Source of the DNA: Cunninghamella blakesleeana
Lineage: Eukaryota > Mucoromycota > Mucoromycetes > Mucorales > Cunninghamellaceae
DNA length: 64,000 bases
Direction: 5' to 3'
Assembly (NCBI GenBank): GCA_017871115.1
Contig: JAFCIZ010000002.1
Coordinates: 248,001 to 312,000, forward strand
Both the position numbers and the translations under genes were made by a program. Numbering within the stretch: the stretch's first letter is position 1; each line of letters opens with the position of its first letter. The notes below the pieces were generated by a model. The model saw nothing but the letters and a program-made list of their open reading frames with translations. It had not been told where the DNA came from and searched no databases. Shown in pieces: positions 23,207 through 34,470 of the stretch.

Positions 23207-24220
23207 TATTATATATATAAAAGTATATATATATTTATGATTATATTTGAATTTTGTTGAAAAATCCGGAAAAAAAAAGTATAAATGAAATACTTCTTTA
23301 ATCTATTTGAATCGTAGATTATTTTTTTTTTTCCTTTGTTTACCCCACGATGATCTTTATCCTCCCCCGCATCTTAGTATAATAAATATTATTGTTTTTT
23401 TTTTTTAAAAAAAAAAACAATTAGAAGTTCTCTTTATCTCTTTATTATTTTAACCGTGTAATAGATATGACTTTTGATATACTATTTTTTTTTTTTTTTT
23501 TTTTAGCGGAGTGAATAGATCTTAATGATATGTTTTCATAAATGGTGTAATTGTTATTTATAGTATGACATTTTTCCTGAAATTTCCCAATTTTTACCAT
23601 TCTACAAGTATTAAAAATAATACATATATTAATGATTTTGATGATTATTAATGGTTTTATCTTTATTGTTCTTGTCTTACCTTAAAAAAGTTAAATATAA
23701 CCATTGCTATCCACTAAACCCTTTTTATGATTATATGTTAGTTTATTTACTTTTTAATATGTATTGGGCATTTTTAATAATTTATCTTTTTATAATAAAT
23801 ACTTTTTTTAAATAAAATAAAATAATAAAAAAACAAGAAAAAAAATTTTTTTTTTATATTAGTAACTTTTAAAAACTATATGAATATTAAGCTTTTTTTA
23901 ATAGCAAATAAAATAAAATAAAGTAAACTAACCAAAAAGTACACTCAACTCTTTCAAAATCATTAATAATATTTTTTTAAAAAATATTGTTTATATGTAT
24001 TTGTTTAAAATTGTTTACCTAATATTAAAATTCGTCACTTTTTTTTAATAATTAGATCTAAAGGCTATAAATTTATGTTTGAGTTGTTACAATATAAAAT
24101 TGTTCAGGGTTATGTTCTTTAGGTATTTTTGTTTTTCAATTTTTTGAAACTTTAAATTTTCAATATATATATTTTTGTAGTATCGCATTTTGTTCCAGTG
24201 ATTGTATAAGAATTCAATAA

Positions 24221-24650
24221 TTAGAGCTTTCCATGAAGTATTATATTACTAAATAAATGATTACATGGTAAGCAATATTGATTGACATTTTTTGAGCAAT
24301 AGTGATACACTGGATTCAAAAATTTAAAAGACACCAACTGAATGGTATTTCTGATACCAAAGTCAAACTTCACCATCAAACCACATAAAGTACAAATTTT
24401 TAATTTATTCCACTTTTTCAATATTTATTAGAAATTATTATGATGACCAAAAGTCGGGAATATATAATCTGATTCTATATTCTCCATTTCTGTTCTCAGT
24501 TTGTTGTACTGTTGTTTATAAATGGTTTTTATTATGTTCTTCAGTTGAGTTTGTAGCTTCAATTCTTTTCATCTTTACATTATTGGCATAGATAGTTTCA
24601 TTTTCATCTTGTTTTTCTGCAATAACCGTTAAACATTTGGAGTAAATTAT
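24221..24650 (-). pseudogene. frameshifted Cys-rich coding relic
   Basis: Three pieces run in order along the - strand. About 24645-24515 reads CLTVIAEKQDENETIYANNV. Overlapping in another frame, about 24575-24433 reads LKLQTQLKNIIKTIYKQQYN then TEMENIESDYIFPTFGHHN. Then 24421-24221 reads KWNKLKICTLCGLMVKF and YHYCSKNVNQYCLPCNHLF, a CxxC ... C ... CxxC pattern that could bind zinc. Frame changes and stops separate the pieces, so it is most likely a decayed transposon or gene fragment lying in the spacer between two duplicated transporters. No family assigned. Confidence 0.35.
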
Positions 24651-25749
24651 TAAAAATTGTCTTCCTTAAAATCAATTATTGTATCTAAGAGTGACGCCAT
24701 TAACAATCGTATTTCCAAATTCTTTTTCATATTATTTCAGTTTTTGTTTGGTTTCGTTATAAGTTTATTTGTTTTTTTTATCATTATTAAAATTATTTGT
24801 AGAAAAAGTAGTTTGAAGTATAAAAATATCTTTTTTAATCATTTAAATGTACCTTTTACTATACTTAAATAGTATCTACCAATAATCAAACTATCAGGTT
24901 TTTTTTTCTTTTTTTGAATAATTAAATAGGTTATTGCTGATACTATCATTTAAATATATATAGTGGGTTCACAAATCAGACACTATTATATTTGTAAATT
25001 AACCAAAACGCCATCCATCAAATCTAGTGTTATATCTTTAATCAAATACGGTAGGTTCGATTTTATTTAGGAAAGTGCAGTTGAAGTACAAGTAGAGTAA
25101 TAATAAAAAACAATATATATATATATACTAGAGGTATAAAAAACAGTAATTTAAATAAAAATAGTAAGAAGATCAAACAACCTATATTATTGATTGAAAC
25201 AGCACATATGTATATAGACGAGTACATTGTGTTACAATATATATATTTACATTAATAAAAATAAAAAAGTTCAAAAGTAATGTTAGCGCACCAAAAAAAT
25301 AGAAGAAAAAAAAGAAGGTAAATGTTTTTGAATATTATAATATAATTAAAGAAAAAGCAAAGATGATAAAAAAAAAATTAAGAGAAGAGAAGAAAAAATA
25401 TCTTTTTTTTTTTTTTTCCTTCTTTTATAGGCAAAAAAAAGACATGATTTTTAAAATCCTGCAGCTTTTTTCATGTACTGTTTTTTAACTTTTTTTAAAC
25501 CTTTTTTAGCATTTTTTTATTCGATTAGCTTTAGTTATAAGCTATTTATTTCCATATATGCATGATGTATATATTTTTTTTCATCATGCTACTTTTTTTT
25601 TACTTTTATATTTATATATAATATAAAACATTATATAAAATAAAAATAAAACTCAGGTTCTGATTTAATTTGTTATATACACAAATATGCATTTAATGAT
25701 AAATAAATATATAGATTCTATAGAAAAAATAAAAATAAAAATAAAACTA

Positions 25750-27594
25750 CTATAATTCAAGATTAGCCTTGTGTTTTTGAGTATGATTAGTAGGATCAAG
25801 ACCATACCAGCCAAAGTATTTACCAATATCTTCAATGCTCTTTTGTTTTGTTTCAGGAATAAAAACAATAAAAAAAATCAAGGAAACAAAAGCAATACCA
25901 GCAAAGATCAAGAACACATAAGGGCCAAGACTACGTTGTAAAGTAGGAAAAATCAAAACAATGATAAAATTAAATAACCAATTGAACACCGAAGCAGCTG
26001 ATGAAGCCCCACTAACTGCATAAGTAGGAAATACTTCAGTTGTGTATACATAAGGAATAATCCCTAATCCCATTGCAAAAAAGGCAACAAACAATAATAC
26101 GCAAACCACTTGTAAAGCACCGTTATTAAAGAGCAACCCAACCATTTCCAAAATACCAAAAATACACATTCCAGCTGATGAAATGATTAATAATAATTTA
26201 CGACCTAATCGATCAATTAAAAATGACCCCACTAATGTCATTAGCACGTTTAAAGCTCCAACGCCAATGGTAGCATATTTAGCATTCTCTTGAAAAGTAG
26301 CTTCAAAAATACTAGTTGAATAATTCATGATTGCATTGATACCCGTTATTTGAGAAAGTATATGAATCAGCAGCACTTTTACTGTTAATTTAGCCAAGAC
26401 TGGTATTTTAATAATTTGAAAAAAATGTAAAGTTATTTCTGTTTGACTTGGATTATCAGCAACGGTGATAGTAGGTGAAGAGTTTTTAAATCCAGCAGCC
26501 GAATCATGATCTTTGTCAACTTCTTTGTCCTGATGATATTCTTTTTCATCTTCTTTATGTGGATCCATAATATGGCGATGATTGTTAATGTCATCCATTT
26601 TTATTGTCGTTGATGAAGATGATATCATTTCAGCAAATTCTTGCTCAATATCTCCATGGCGTAACCTTAATAAACTTTCCCTTGCTTCGTCTATCCTACC
26701 TTTTGCTATTAACCAACGAGGTGATCTGACACACAAAGGCAAACAAATGATTTGTATTATAGAGGGAACAATAGTAAGCATCACGATAATGCGCCATCCA
26801 ATATAAGAAGAAGTTCCCAATCCAACAATTTCAACAATAAAGATTCCAATGGTGATAAATAACTGTAAATACGATCCCATAGTGCCACGATATTTTGTCG
26901 GAGTGGTTTCAGCTATATACATACTTACAGCAACTGTCATTGCTCCTGCACCTATACCAACAATGAGACGACCCAAAGCAAATTGCGCACTAGTTGTTGA
27001 TAAAGATAATAACAGAGCGCCAATAAAAAAAGTAACATTGACAACTAGCATGGTATCGCGCCTTCCTAAACGTTCAGTTAGTGGACTTGCTATTAAAGAG
27101 CCTAGCAATCCACCAATGGCAAAAAATCCTGTAACTAATCCCCTATATACATTAATATTTTTGTTGTTGTTGTTATTGTTGCATGGTAATGGTTTGTTTT
27201 TGTATAAAGTGAAAGAAAATAAAAATATTTAAGAAAAAAAAAAAGTTAGAGAAGGGGAAAGAAAAAGGAAAAAAAATAAATTCGGATTTTAACCCCCGTA
27301 CCTTTTTTTTATTTATTTATTTTTTCATAAAACTGTCAAAACTTTTATATGTATATGTTCATGTATATATGTATTTAAACCTTACCAAATCCAATCTGAC
27401 ATAGGAATACATTGAGGTAATGATGAATTAGGATAATACGTAACAACACCAGGAGGTACATCGTGACAGTATCTAATATATTTTTCAGGAATGTTTAAAG
27501 ATGCAGCATTGAAACCATAATTAAAAGTACCAAGTGATACAATTAATACACCAAATATAACGGAAGATTTCAAACTACTATCTTTTGAATCCAT
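25750..27594 (-). CDS. MFS sugar (hexose) transporter, tandem copy 2
   Basis: Two exons: 27594-27386 and 27142-25750 (533 aa). Same layout as the copy at 20.65-22.42 kb: MDSKDSSLKSS start, exofacial Cys loop ending MSDWIW at the intron, LTERLGRRDTM, GRLIVGIGAGAMTVAVSMYI, TKYRGTMGSYLQLFITIGI, SPRWLIAKGR, QITGINAIMNYSTSIFE, DRLGRK and PETKQKSIEDIG. Differences lie mainly in the long cytosolic loop between TM6 and TM7, which is longer here and rich in His, Asp and Lys. In TM7 this copy has MNYS where copy 1 has MYYS. The two genes point the same way and share intron position and phase, so they arose by tandem duplication. Different specificity or expression is plausible but unshown. Confidence 0.93.
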
Positions 27595-28523
27595 TATATT
27601 AAAATTATTTATATATACGGTTTTTAGTAAAAAAAATGAATAGAAAGAAAAAGACTATCAATTTATTTTTTTAAAAAAAATTACTTTTAATTTTATACGA
27701 TAAGAAAAAATGAATAATACCTTATTTTAGAAATAGAGGGTAGAGATGGAACCAATAAACATTTTTATAAATTCATAATAATAAAATAAACTTTTGTGTG
27801 ATGAAGATTTTCTTAAAAATTACATAATTTTTCTTTTTTGATTCCTTTAAATAATAAAAATAATATATAATAATAATAAAAATAAATACTATACATAACC
27901 AAGTTATGAATTGATTTTTTTATGACTATTATAGATATTCTGTTATTCTTCAAATATATATATATATACTTATATATGTGTTTTTTTTATAGCTGAATAA
28001 CCGATATCTCGGTGTAAAATAAAACAAAAAAGTAAAATGGAGAATAAAGAAATAAATTTTACGATTTGAGTACAATTTTTCTTTTTTTAATTTTATCCCT
28101 AAAGTTGCCTAAAAAGGGTTTTGGAAGAGCGATTATTTAAAGGGAGATCTTTTTTTTTTTTTTCTCTTAGATTTATATGAGTTTAATCATTAATTTTTCA
28201 ACAACGAAGAGCATATACATATTACTATTTATGATATGGAATAAATATTTTTATTTTTATTATTTTTTTTTTATTTTAGAATAAAAATAAATGAAGAAAT
28301 AAAAAAAGATGATAATGAAGATGAGCTATATAACAAAAGAAGTGTATGTGAATGTGAATGAAAAAATAGAATTAAAATTAAAGTAGTGAAACAAAATGAT
28401 ATAAACAAAGAAATATAAATAAATAAATAAATAAATAATTGAACACATATATATAGACGAGTTTGTGATAGGGTGAAATATAAACAAATGGATAAATGTA
28501 AAAGTATAACTTATTTTTAAAGG
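27595..28523. other. intergenic spacer
   Basis: About 0.9 kb, AT-rich, with a T7A8-type tract at about 27666-27680 and an (AAAT)n run near 28418-28437. Nothing coding seen. Confidence 0.5.
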
Positions 28524-30394
28524 TTAAAAAGCAGGAAATTTAGATCGATAAGGGTCAGTAGTAGAGGAAGAAATATAATTTTTCCCATAAGGATGTTCAG
28601 GTTCTTTATATTTTCCAAAACAAGCGGCATCCCCATCATTTTTGATAGCAGGTACATGGGGAGGAATCAATTGGCGATGGAAAACCATATCAAAATCAAT
28701 GGAAGCAAACCAAGGATGAAGTTTGATATCTTTTTCACTTGATACACCATATCGTTTATCCAGATCAGGAGTTAAAAGTCCCAATAGTAAATCTTTAACT
28801 ACAGGATTAATATCTTCTGGCCAATCGATACGGCATTCCAAAATATTTTCATAAAGGTTGACTGGGTTTTTATCTTTAAAGGGGGGACAACCAACAAGCA
28901 TTTCATAAATCAAGACACCAAGAGACCACCAATCTACAGCTTTTGTATAACCATTGGATCGAATAATTTCTGGTGCTAAATAATCCGGTGTACCACAAAC
29001 AGTATATGTGTAAGAGGGCACTTTTTTTGCAAATCCGAAATCCGTTAATTTTATATGACCTTTTCTATCAAATAAGATGTTTTCTGGTTTTAAGTCTCTA
29101 TAGATAATTTCATTTTCATGTAAATACTCTAAAGCCAAAATCACTTCGGCTGCATAAAATCTTGTCGCTTCTTCAGTAAATTTCTATTTTTTTTTAAAAA
29201 AAAAAAAAAATTAAAAAATTAGAATGAGTTAAGATTAAGATCATTATTAATTTATTATTATTATTATTATTATTACTTTACCTTTTGTTTTCTTAATAAA
29301 GTAAATAATTCACCTCCAGGTTCATAATCTAATACCATGAATAAATGAGTATCATTTTGGAAGGCATCCCATAAGGTAACCAAGAAAGGGTGAGCAATAT
29401 CCCGTAAAATAGTAAATTCATTATTGGTATGGTCCACTTGATTTTTTTGAACAACTTCATGCTTATTTAAAGTTTTAATTGCATAATGTTTCTTATTGTA
29501 TTTACTTTCAGCTAAATGGACTCTTCCAATTGCACCTGTTCCAAGTGTTTGTTTAATAATAAAATCATCTAATCGTAATTTACGATGCTTATTTCTTTTT
29601 ACATGGTATTTTCTTCGTTGATTGCTTCCATTAAAAATAGCATGTGTTCCATATTTTTTACTAGATCCAACAGTATGAATGGTTCGATAATATTGGGATA
29701 AAGGGCGTGGAGATTTCATAGGTTGCTGTAGACTTGAATTAGTTTTAACAGAGGCTGAACTACGTGTTTTTCTTAATATTGGTCTTGATGTAAAATAATC
29801 TTTACCATTTTCTTCTTCAAGGATGATGGGTATATTACTAGTATTATTATTATTATGAGTGTTGTTATTATTAAAATGATTATCTATATTTATATTTGAA
29901 TTCATTGTATTAATATGTGTTGGTGTAAAATAGGTTTCAGTATAATGAGGTAGAGGTGATAAAGGTGAAGCATGTGATGGTGAGGTTGATAAATAATGAT
30001 TTTTAAAAGCTGCAGATGCCGATATAGGCAAAGAAGCAGGTAAAATATCTTTGCTTTGTTTGGTAGGTTCTATTGTTGACATTTGTAATCCAGGAATGGT
30101 AACTACTTCGGATCCATTGCTAGGTGTTCTGATAGGTGTTGCTGTTGCATTGGTTAAACCACCTATTAATATGTAATAATAGTAATAAACAAAAGAACAA
30201 ATTGATTAATAACTGGTTTATTCTTTGATTTATTCAACTTTTCTTACAATAATAATAAAAAAAAAGTTATTTTTACATTCTTCACTGGTGACACTGCTGG
30301 TTACACTAGGAGTCCTGCTGGTAGGTGGGGAAGGCGAGCGACTTCGACTCATTGATAAACGTAAAATTTCTACTCCTTTATTGATAATATCCAT
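28524..30394 (-). CDS. cAMP-dependent protein kinase catalytic subunit (AGC kinase)
   Basis: Three exons: 30394-30277, 30162-29282, 29183-28524 (552 aa). Residues 1-235 are a disordered Ser/Thr/Asn-rich extension (SMSRSRSPSPPTSRTPSVTS near the start, poly-Asn near 140). The kinase domain starts about 237. Visible: glycine loop GTGAIGRV, catalytic Lys in YAIKTLNK, HPFLVTLWDAFQ, YRDLKPENILF catalytic loop, DFGFAKKV, activation segment VCGTPDYLAPEII with its phosphorylatable Thr, and DWWSLGVLIYEMLVGCPPF. It ends FPAF, the FxxF hydrophobic motif typical of PKA catalytic subunits. It is thus PKA rather than PKC or Akt, whose motif continues with Ser/Thr-Tyr. The long N-terminal extension is known in fungal PKAs. 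The regulatory subunit is not in the window. Confidence 0.9.
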
Positions 30395-31645
30395 TTTTAT
30401 TATTTTGTATTAAAAGGATTTTTTTTTAGGGAAATGGAATGGGTTTAATAATAAAAAAAAAAAAGAGATAAAGATAGAGAAAGAGGAAAAAAAAGGGAAT
30501 GTAATGAGTTGAAGAAAGTAAAAAAAAGAGAAGAAAAAAAAGGAACCTGAAAAAGTGGAAAAAAATTTTTATTCTATATTTTTTTTAAAGCGGAGTTGGG
30601 CCTTTTTAATAGTTTAATCTTTGGTTGGCTCTGATTACCAAAGATAAGTTGTCTATTACGTAGTTTCTGATATGTGGACCCTCTTTCTATTTATTATCAT
30701 TGGCCATGTTATTTATTGATGAAATATATTGCATATTCTTCCCAATCAATTATCTATCTATTCCATTTTTTTTTTTATAAAAAAATCCTGTTTAACTTTA
30801 ATTTTGCAACGATGTTTTAACTTTAAAAAAAATTATATCATAAAGTTTCCAACATACAGAGATATTAAATAAATTTACTAAAAGAGGATAAATAGTAATA
30901 ATTACTAATGATGAAAAAGCTCCTTCATTTCAAGTATTAAACATAAATTAACGATTTGTTTCGATTTTAACGTCGCTTTTTTTTTTTTTTTGTTTTACAT
31001 ATCTCGATAAAGTCGCTTTCTTTCCTTCCTTTTTTTTTGGTCGCCGTTTTAATGAATCAATAAATATCTTTATTCATCATAACAAGAATAAATAAAAAAG
31101 AAAAACTAAAAACCGATGTATATAATGCTTACTCGGCTCAAAATTAAATCTGGGTTTATAAATTCTACGTATCATGAATATAAATATATACGTTACATTA
31201 AGTCAATATGTCATTTTTATATGCAATAGGTCAAATAAAGCACTTTTTGCGTGAGAATACAATAAAAACGAGTGCATAAAATAACTCATTTATTTATTAT
31301 AATTAATATCATTCTTTACCAATTAAAAAATTTCAAGTATTATGAATGAATGATATTAGAAAAAAATTAAGGATAAACATATGTATTATTTAGTTTTGCT
31401 GACTATAAAAAAAATTAATCAATTTTTAATATTAAACCTTATATTGAAGTGTTTGAGCAATAATAATTTATCTGATGATGATGACATATGATAAAAAAAG
31501 TATGATGAATTATTATTATTATTTATTATAGAAAAAAATACAATTACATTATATATTATACATTATATCATTTTTTTTTATAAAAAAAATAAATAAATAA
31601 ATAGAAGGGTCACGATAGAGCTAATGATGATGATGATATCGATAA
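30395..31645. other. intergenic spacer
   Basis: About 1.25 kb, AT-rich, including purine-rich leader sequence directly upstream of the PKA start. No frame or RNA gene supported. Confidence 0.5.
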
Positions 31646-33997
31646 TCATTCCTCAACGGCATCCAGGGCATTTTTAAACATGGTTAATAAATGGTCACGA
31701 TCTTCTAAACCAACACTGACACGCACTAAATGCTTCTCAACCCCAAACTGACTAGCCCATTCTAGTTCAGTATAATGAGCAAGGATTGTATATGGACTGG
31801 CTAATGTAAAGTTGGTTCCCAATGAGGGTCCTTTTGCACATTTTAAATTATCATAAAATTGACTAGCATGTTTCTCACTTTCTAGCATCATTGAGAAGAG
31901 TCCTCCAAATCCACCGTTTTTATTCTTTACAGCAAGATAATATTCTTTACTAGTATATTTAGGATAGAATACTTGTTTTACTAATAATATAATATATATA
32001 TAATAGATTGAAAAATAAATAAATATAAAAGTGAATTTATAATTCCTTTTTTTTAATGTTTTTGTTTCAAAATATATAGTATATATCTATTACCTTTGGG
32101 ATGAGAAATTAAATAATCGCATAAAGTTTCAGCATTTTCATTAATCGTTTTGGACCGAGCACGAAAGTTTCTTGAGTTACGCTCCATAAATACCGCATCT
32201 TCACCCCACACCAAATCTTCAAAGTCAGTTGATAAAGTTTTAACTAAAGCAGAATAAAATGGTCGGTTGGGATTCAATACCATGCTAAAAAGATAATAAT
32301 AAGATTAATAATAATAATAAATATAAAAAAGAATTATAATTATTAATTCTTCATTATATATATATATATATACATTTTCATCATCATTAAAATGAAAAAT
32401 CGATTTACCTTCCACCCATGACATTACTATCACCGGAAAATACTTTAGTTAAACTGCTTACTACCAAGTCAGCCCATTCTAATACATTGACATTACTAAA
32501 GTTACCAATAGTTTCATCTACAACAATAAGAAAACCATACTTATCAGCCAGTTGTCTTAAACGTTTAAGGTTAGGAGATTTTAATAAAGGATTGGAAGGT
32601 AATTCACAAAACAAACTAAGAATACGTTCACCAGATTGTAATAATGCTTCAAGTTCATCAATACTTTCATCTTCACCTAACCCATAAAAATGACATCCAG
32701 CTCCAAACTTTTGTAAAATTTTTAATGTGTCAGTATATGGAAATCTAAATAAAATAAAAAAAGGATATAAAAGCATATGTAAATATTAATAATATATACA
32801 TTTTTTTTTTCAATTTTTTCAATTCTTTTTATAAATTACCCAAAACAGACACTTCTTAATTTATCATCACCAATAATAGTAGCTAAACGGAAAGCATGAA
32901 AAATTGCACTCATACCTGAAGGAAAAAGATAAACATCATCTTCAGATAATCCTTTAACCTCACGATCCCCTTTTCTTTGTCTTTGTTGTTCTAAATCCTT
33001 TTCAGTTGTAGCAGTTGTTGGTAATCCATTCTTATTGAGTATAGCATCTTGATTAGCCAATTCTTCTTCTGTTAAAACACCAGCAATACGACGTTTTAAA
33101 GCCCTTTTTGCACGATCAGCATATTCCACAGGTAAATTTCTTCCATATCTTTCTTCTACATAAAAATGTTGGTCTACATCTTCTACTTCTTTATCTTCTA
33201 TTTCTTTTTCTGTAGTTTCCTTCTTATTTTGTTGTTGTTGGTTTGTAGGCAATGTTGATACTTTTTCATTAATAGTTGCAGTTGGTCCACATTTACGTCC
33301 ATACCGTCCCATACCATGTTTAGGCTTAATGCTTTCTTCAATGGCTTGTGTTGTAGAGGAAGCTTGAGTAGCTGATTCGTTTTGATCCAAGATACGTAAA
33401 CTATATTCTGCCATACGAGAAGAAATTATATCACCAGTATGTTGCCAAAATTGTTTTGCTACAGAAAATGCGTCGTTGGGAAATAAAACAAGATAAATTG
33501 AAACAGTTTGAAGTTCACTAGAGGTGTCTAAAGGGGCAATGCTACATTCAGCAATACGAATTAACCCCATACGTTCATGTGCGGGTGTATAATATTGTTT
33601 CATAAATGATCGGCATCGTTCGGCTACTCTGCGTGAAGGGAATAAAAATGCATTTTCGGATGGTTTACCAAATTTTTGAACAAGACGAGAGCATAGCTAT
33701 CATTATTTTTATTAATATACATTAAATAGAAAACAAAAGTAAATATCATTCTTACTATCGTTATTACTATTATTATGTACATGTACATATATGCATGCTA
33801 TTTTAATTTACTTTTTGAATATATGGGTGAATAAAAAAACGAGGATAACCACATTCCATTTTAGATGTAACACGGGCATCACCTTCTTCATAATAGACAT
33901 TATCTTGCCAAGTTGGAAACATAACAGATACTGCATGAGGTGTATGAGCAGGAATAGCTGATCCTACTTGTGTTGGAGGTGAAGGAACTAAAACCAT
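31646..33997 (-). CDS. cystathionine gamma-synthase (fungal STR2-type), PLP enzyme
   Basis: Five exons: 33997-33812, 33696-32840, 32744-32409, 32284-32094, 31980-31646 (634 aa). Joins an activated homoserine to cysteine to make cystathionine in the transsulfuration route to methionine. The N-terminus ([20 protein letters not shown], then [17 protein letters not shown]) is the extension typical of fungal STR2-like enzymes. PLP-fold blocks: [49 protein letters not shown], then SSLTKVFSG with the Schiff-base Lys at about 448. The C-terminal domain ends with [17 protein letters not shown] and [11 protein letters not shown]. Residues about 160-265 form a charged, Gln/Glu-rich linker before the PLP core. 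Cystathionine gamma-lyase is less likely because of the N-terminal extension. Confidence 0.9.
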
Positions 33998-34470
33998 TTT
34001 AGAATTAAATATAAAAAAAATAAAGCAAAAGAGAAAAGACGAAAAAATAAAAAAAAAATTGGTTTTTCTTTTTTTAAAAATTTAAAATTGATCGCTTGCA
34101 CCATAGCGCATGACTCATATTGGCCAAAAAAATCGTCGGAGATGAGTTTTTTTAAATCTTTTGTAATGTACTACTTTACTTTTTTATTTGCATTAAACAT
34201 ATATTTTTAATATTTAAATTATTGATATGATGATTTTTATTGCCAATATTAAAATGTTGAATAATATTTTTTTTAAAAAAATATGATGAATTTTCTACAG
34301 TTCACTAATTACCAAATCCAATGTTTATAGTATGTTTTTTTGTTTTTTTTTTAACCTTGTCGTTGACTATAAGTATCAAAAGAATAATAATAAAAATAAT
34401 TCGAAATGAGTAAAAAGAATACCTGTTTTTTTTGACTATTTAATTTTATCATATGAAGTTATTTTAAAAC
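33998..34470. other. intergenic spacer
   Basis: About 470 bases. It includes the probable promoter of the cystathionine gamma-synthase gene and a T8A7 tract (about 34267-34281). No gene seen. Confidence 0.5.

Larger units (their letters stand above)
22419..25749. other. 3.3 kb spacer between tandem transporters, with relics
   Basis: Contains (GAAA)n near 22536-22553, the presumed promoter of transporter copy 1, a 7-bp hairpin followed by a T run (23179-23206), a T12A11 tract (23395-23417) and a Cys-rich coding relic on the - strand (24221-24650). No intact gene. Confidence 0.5.
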
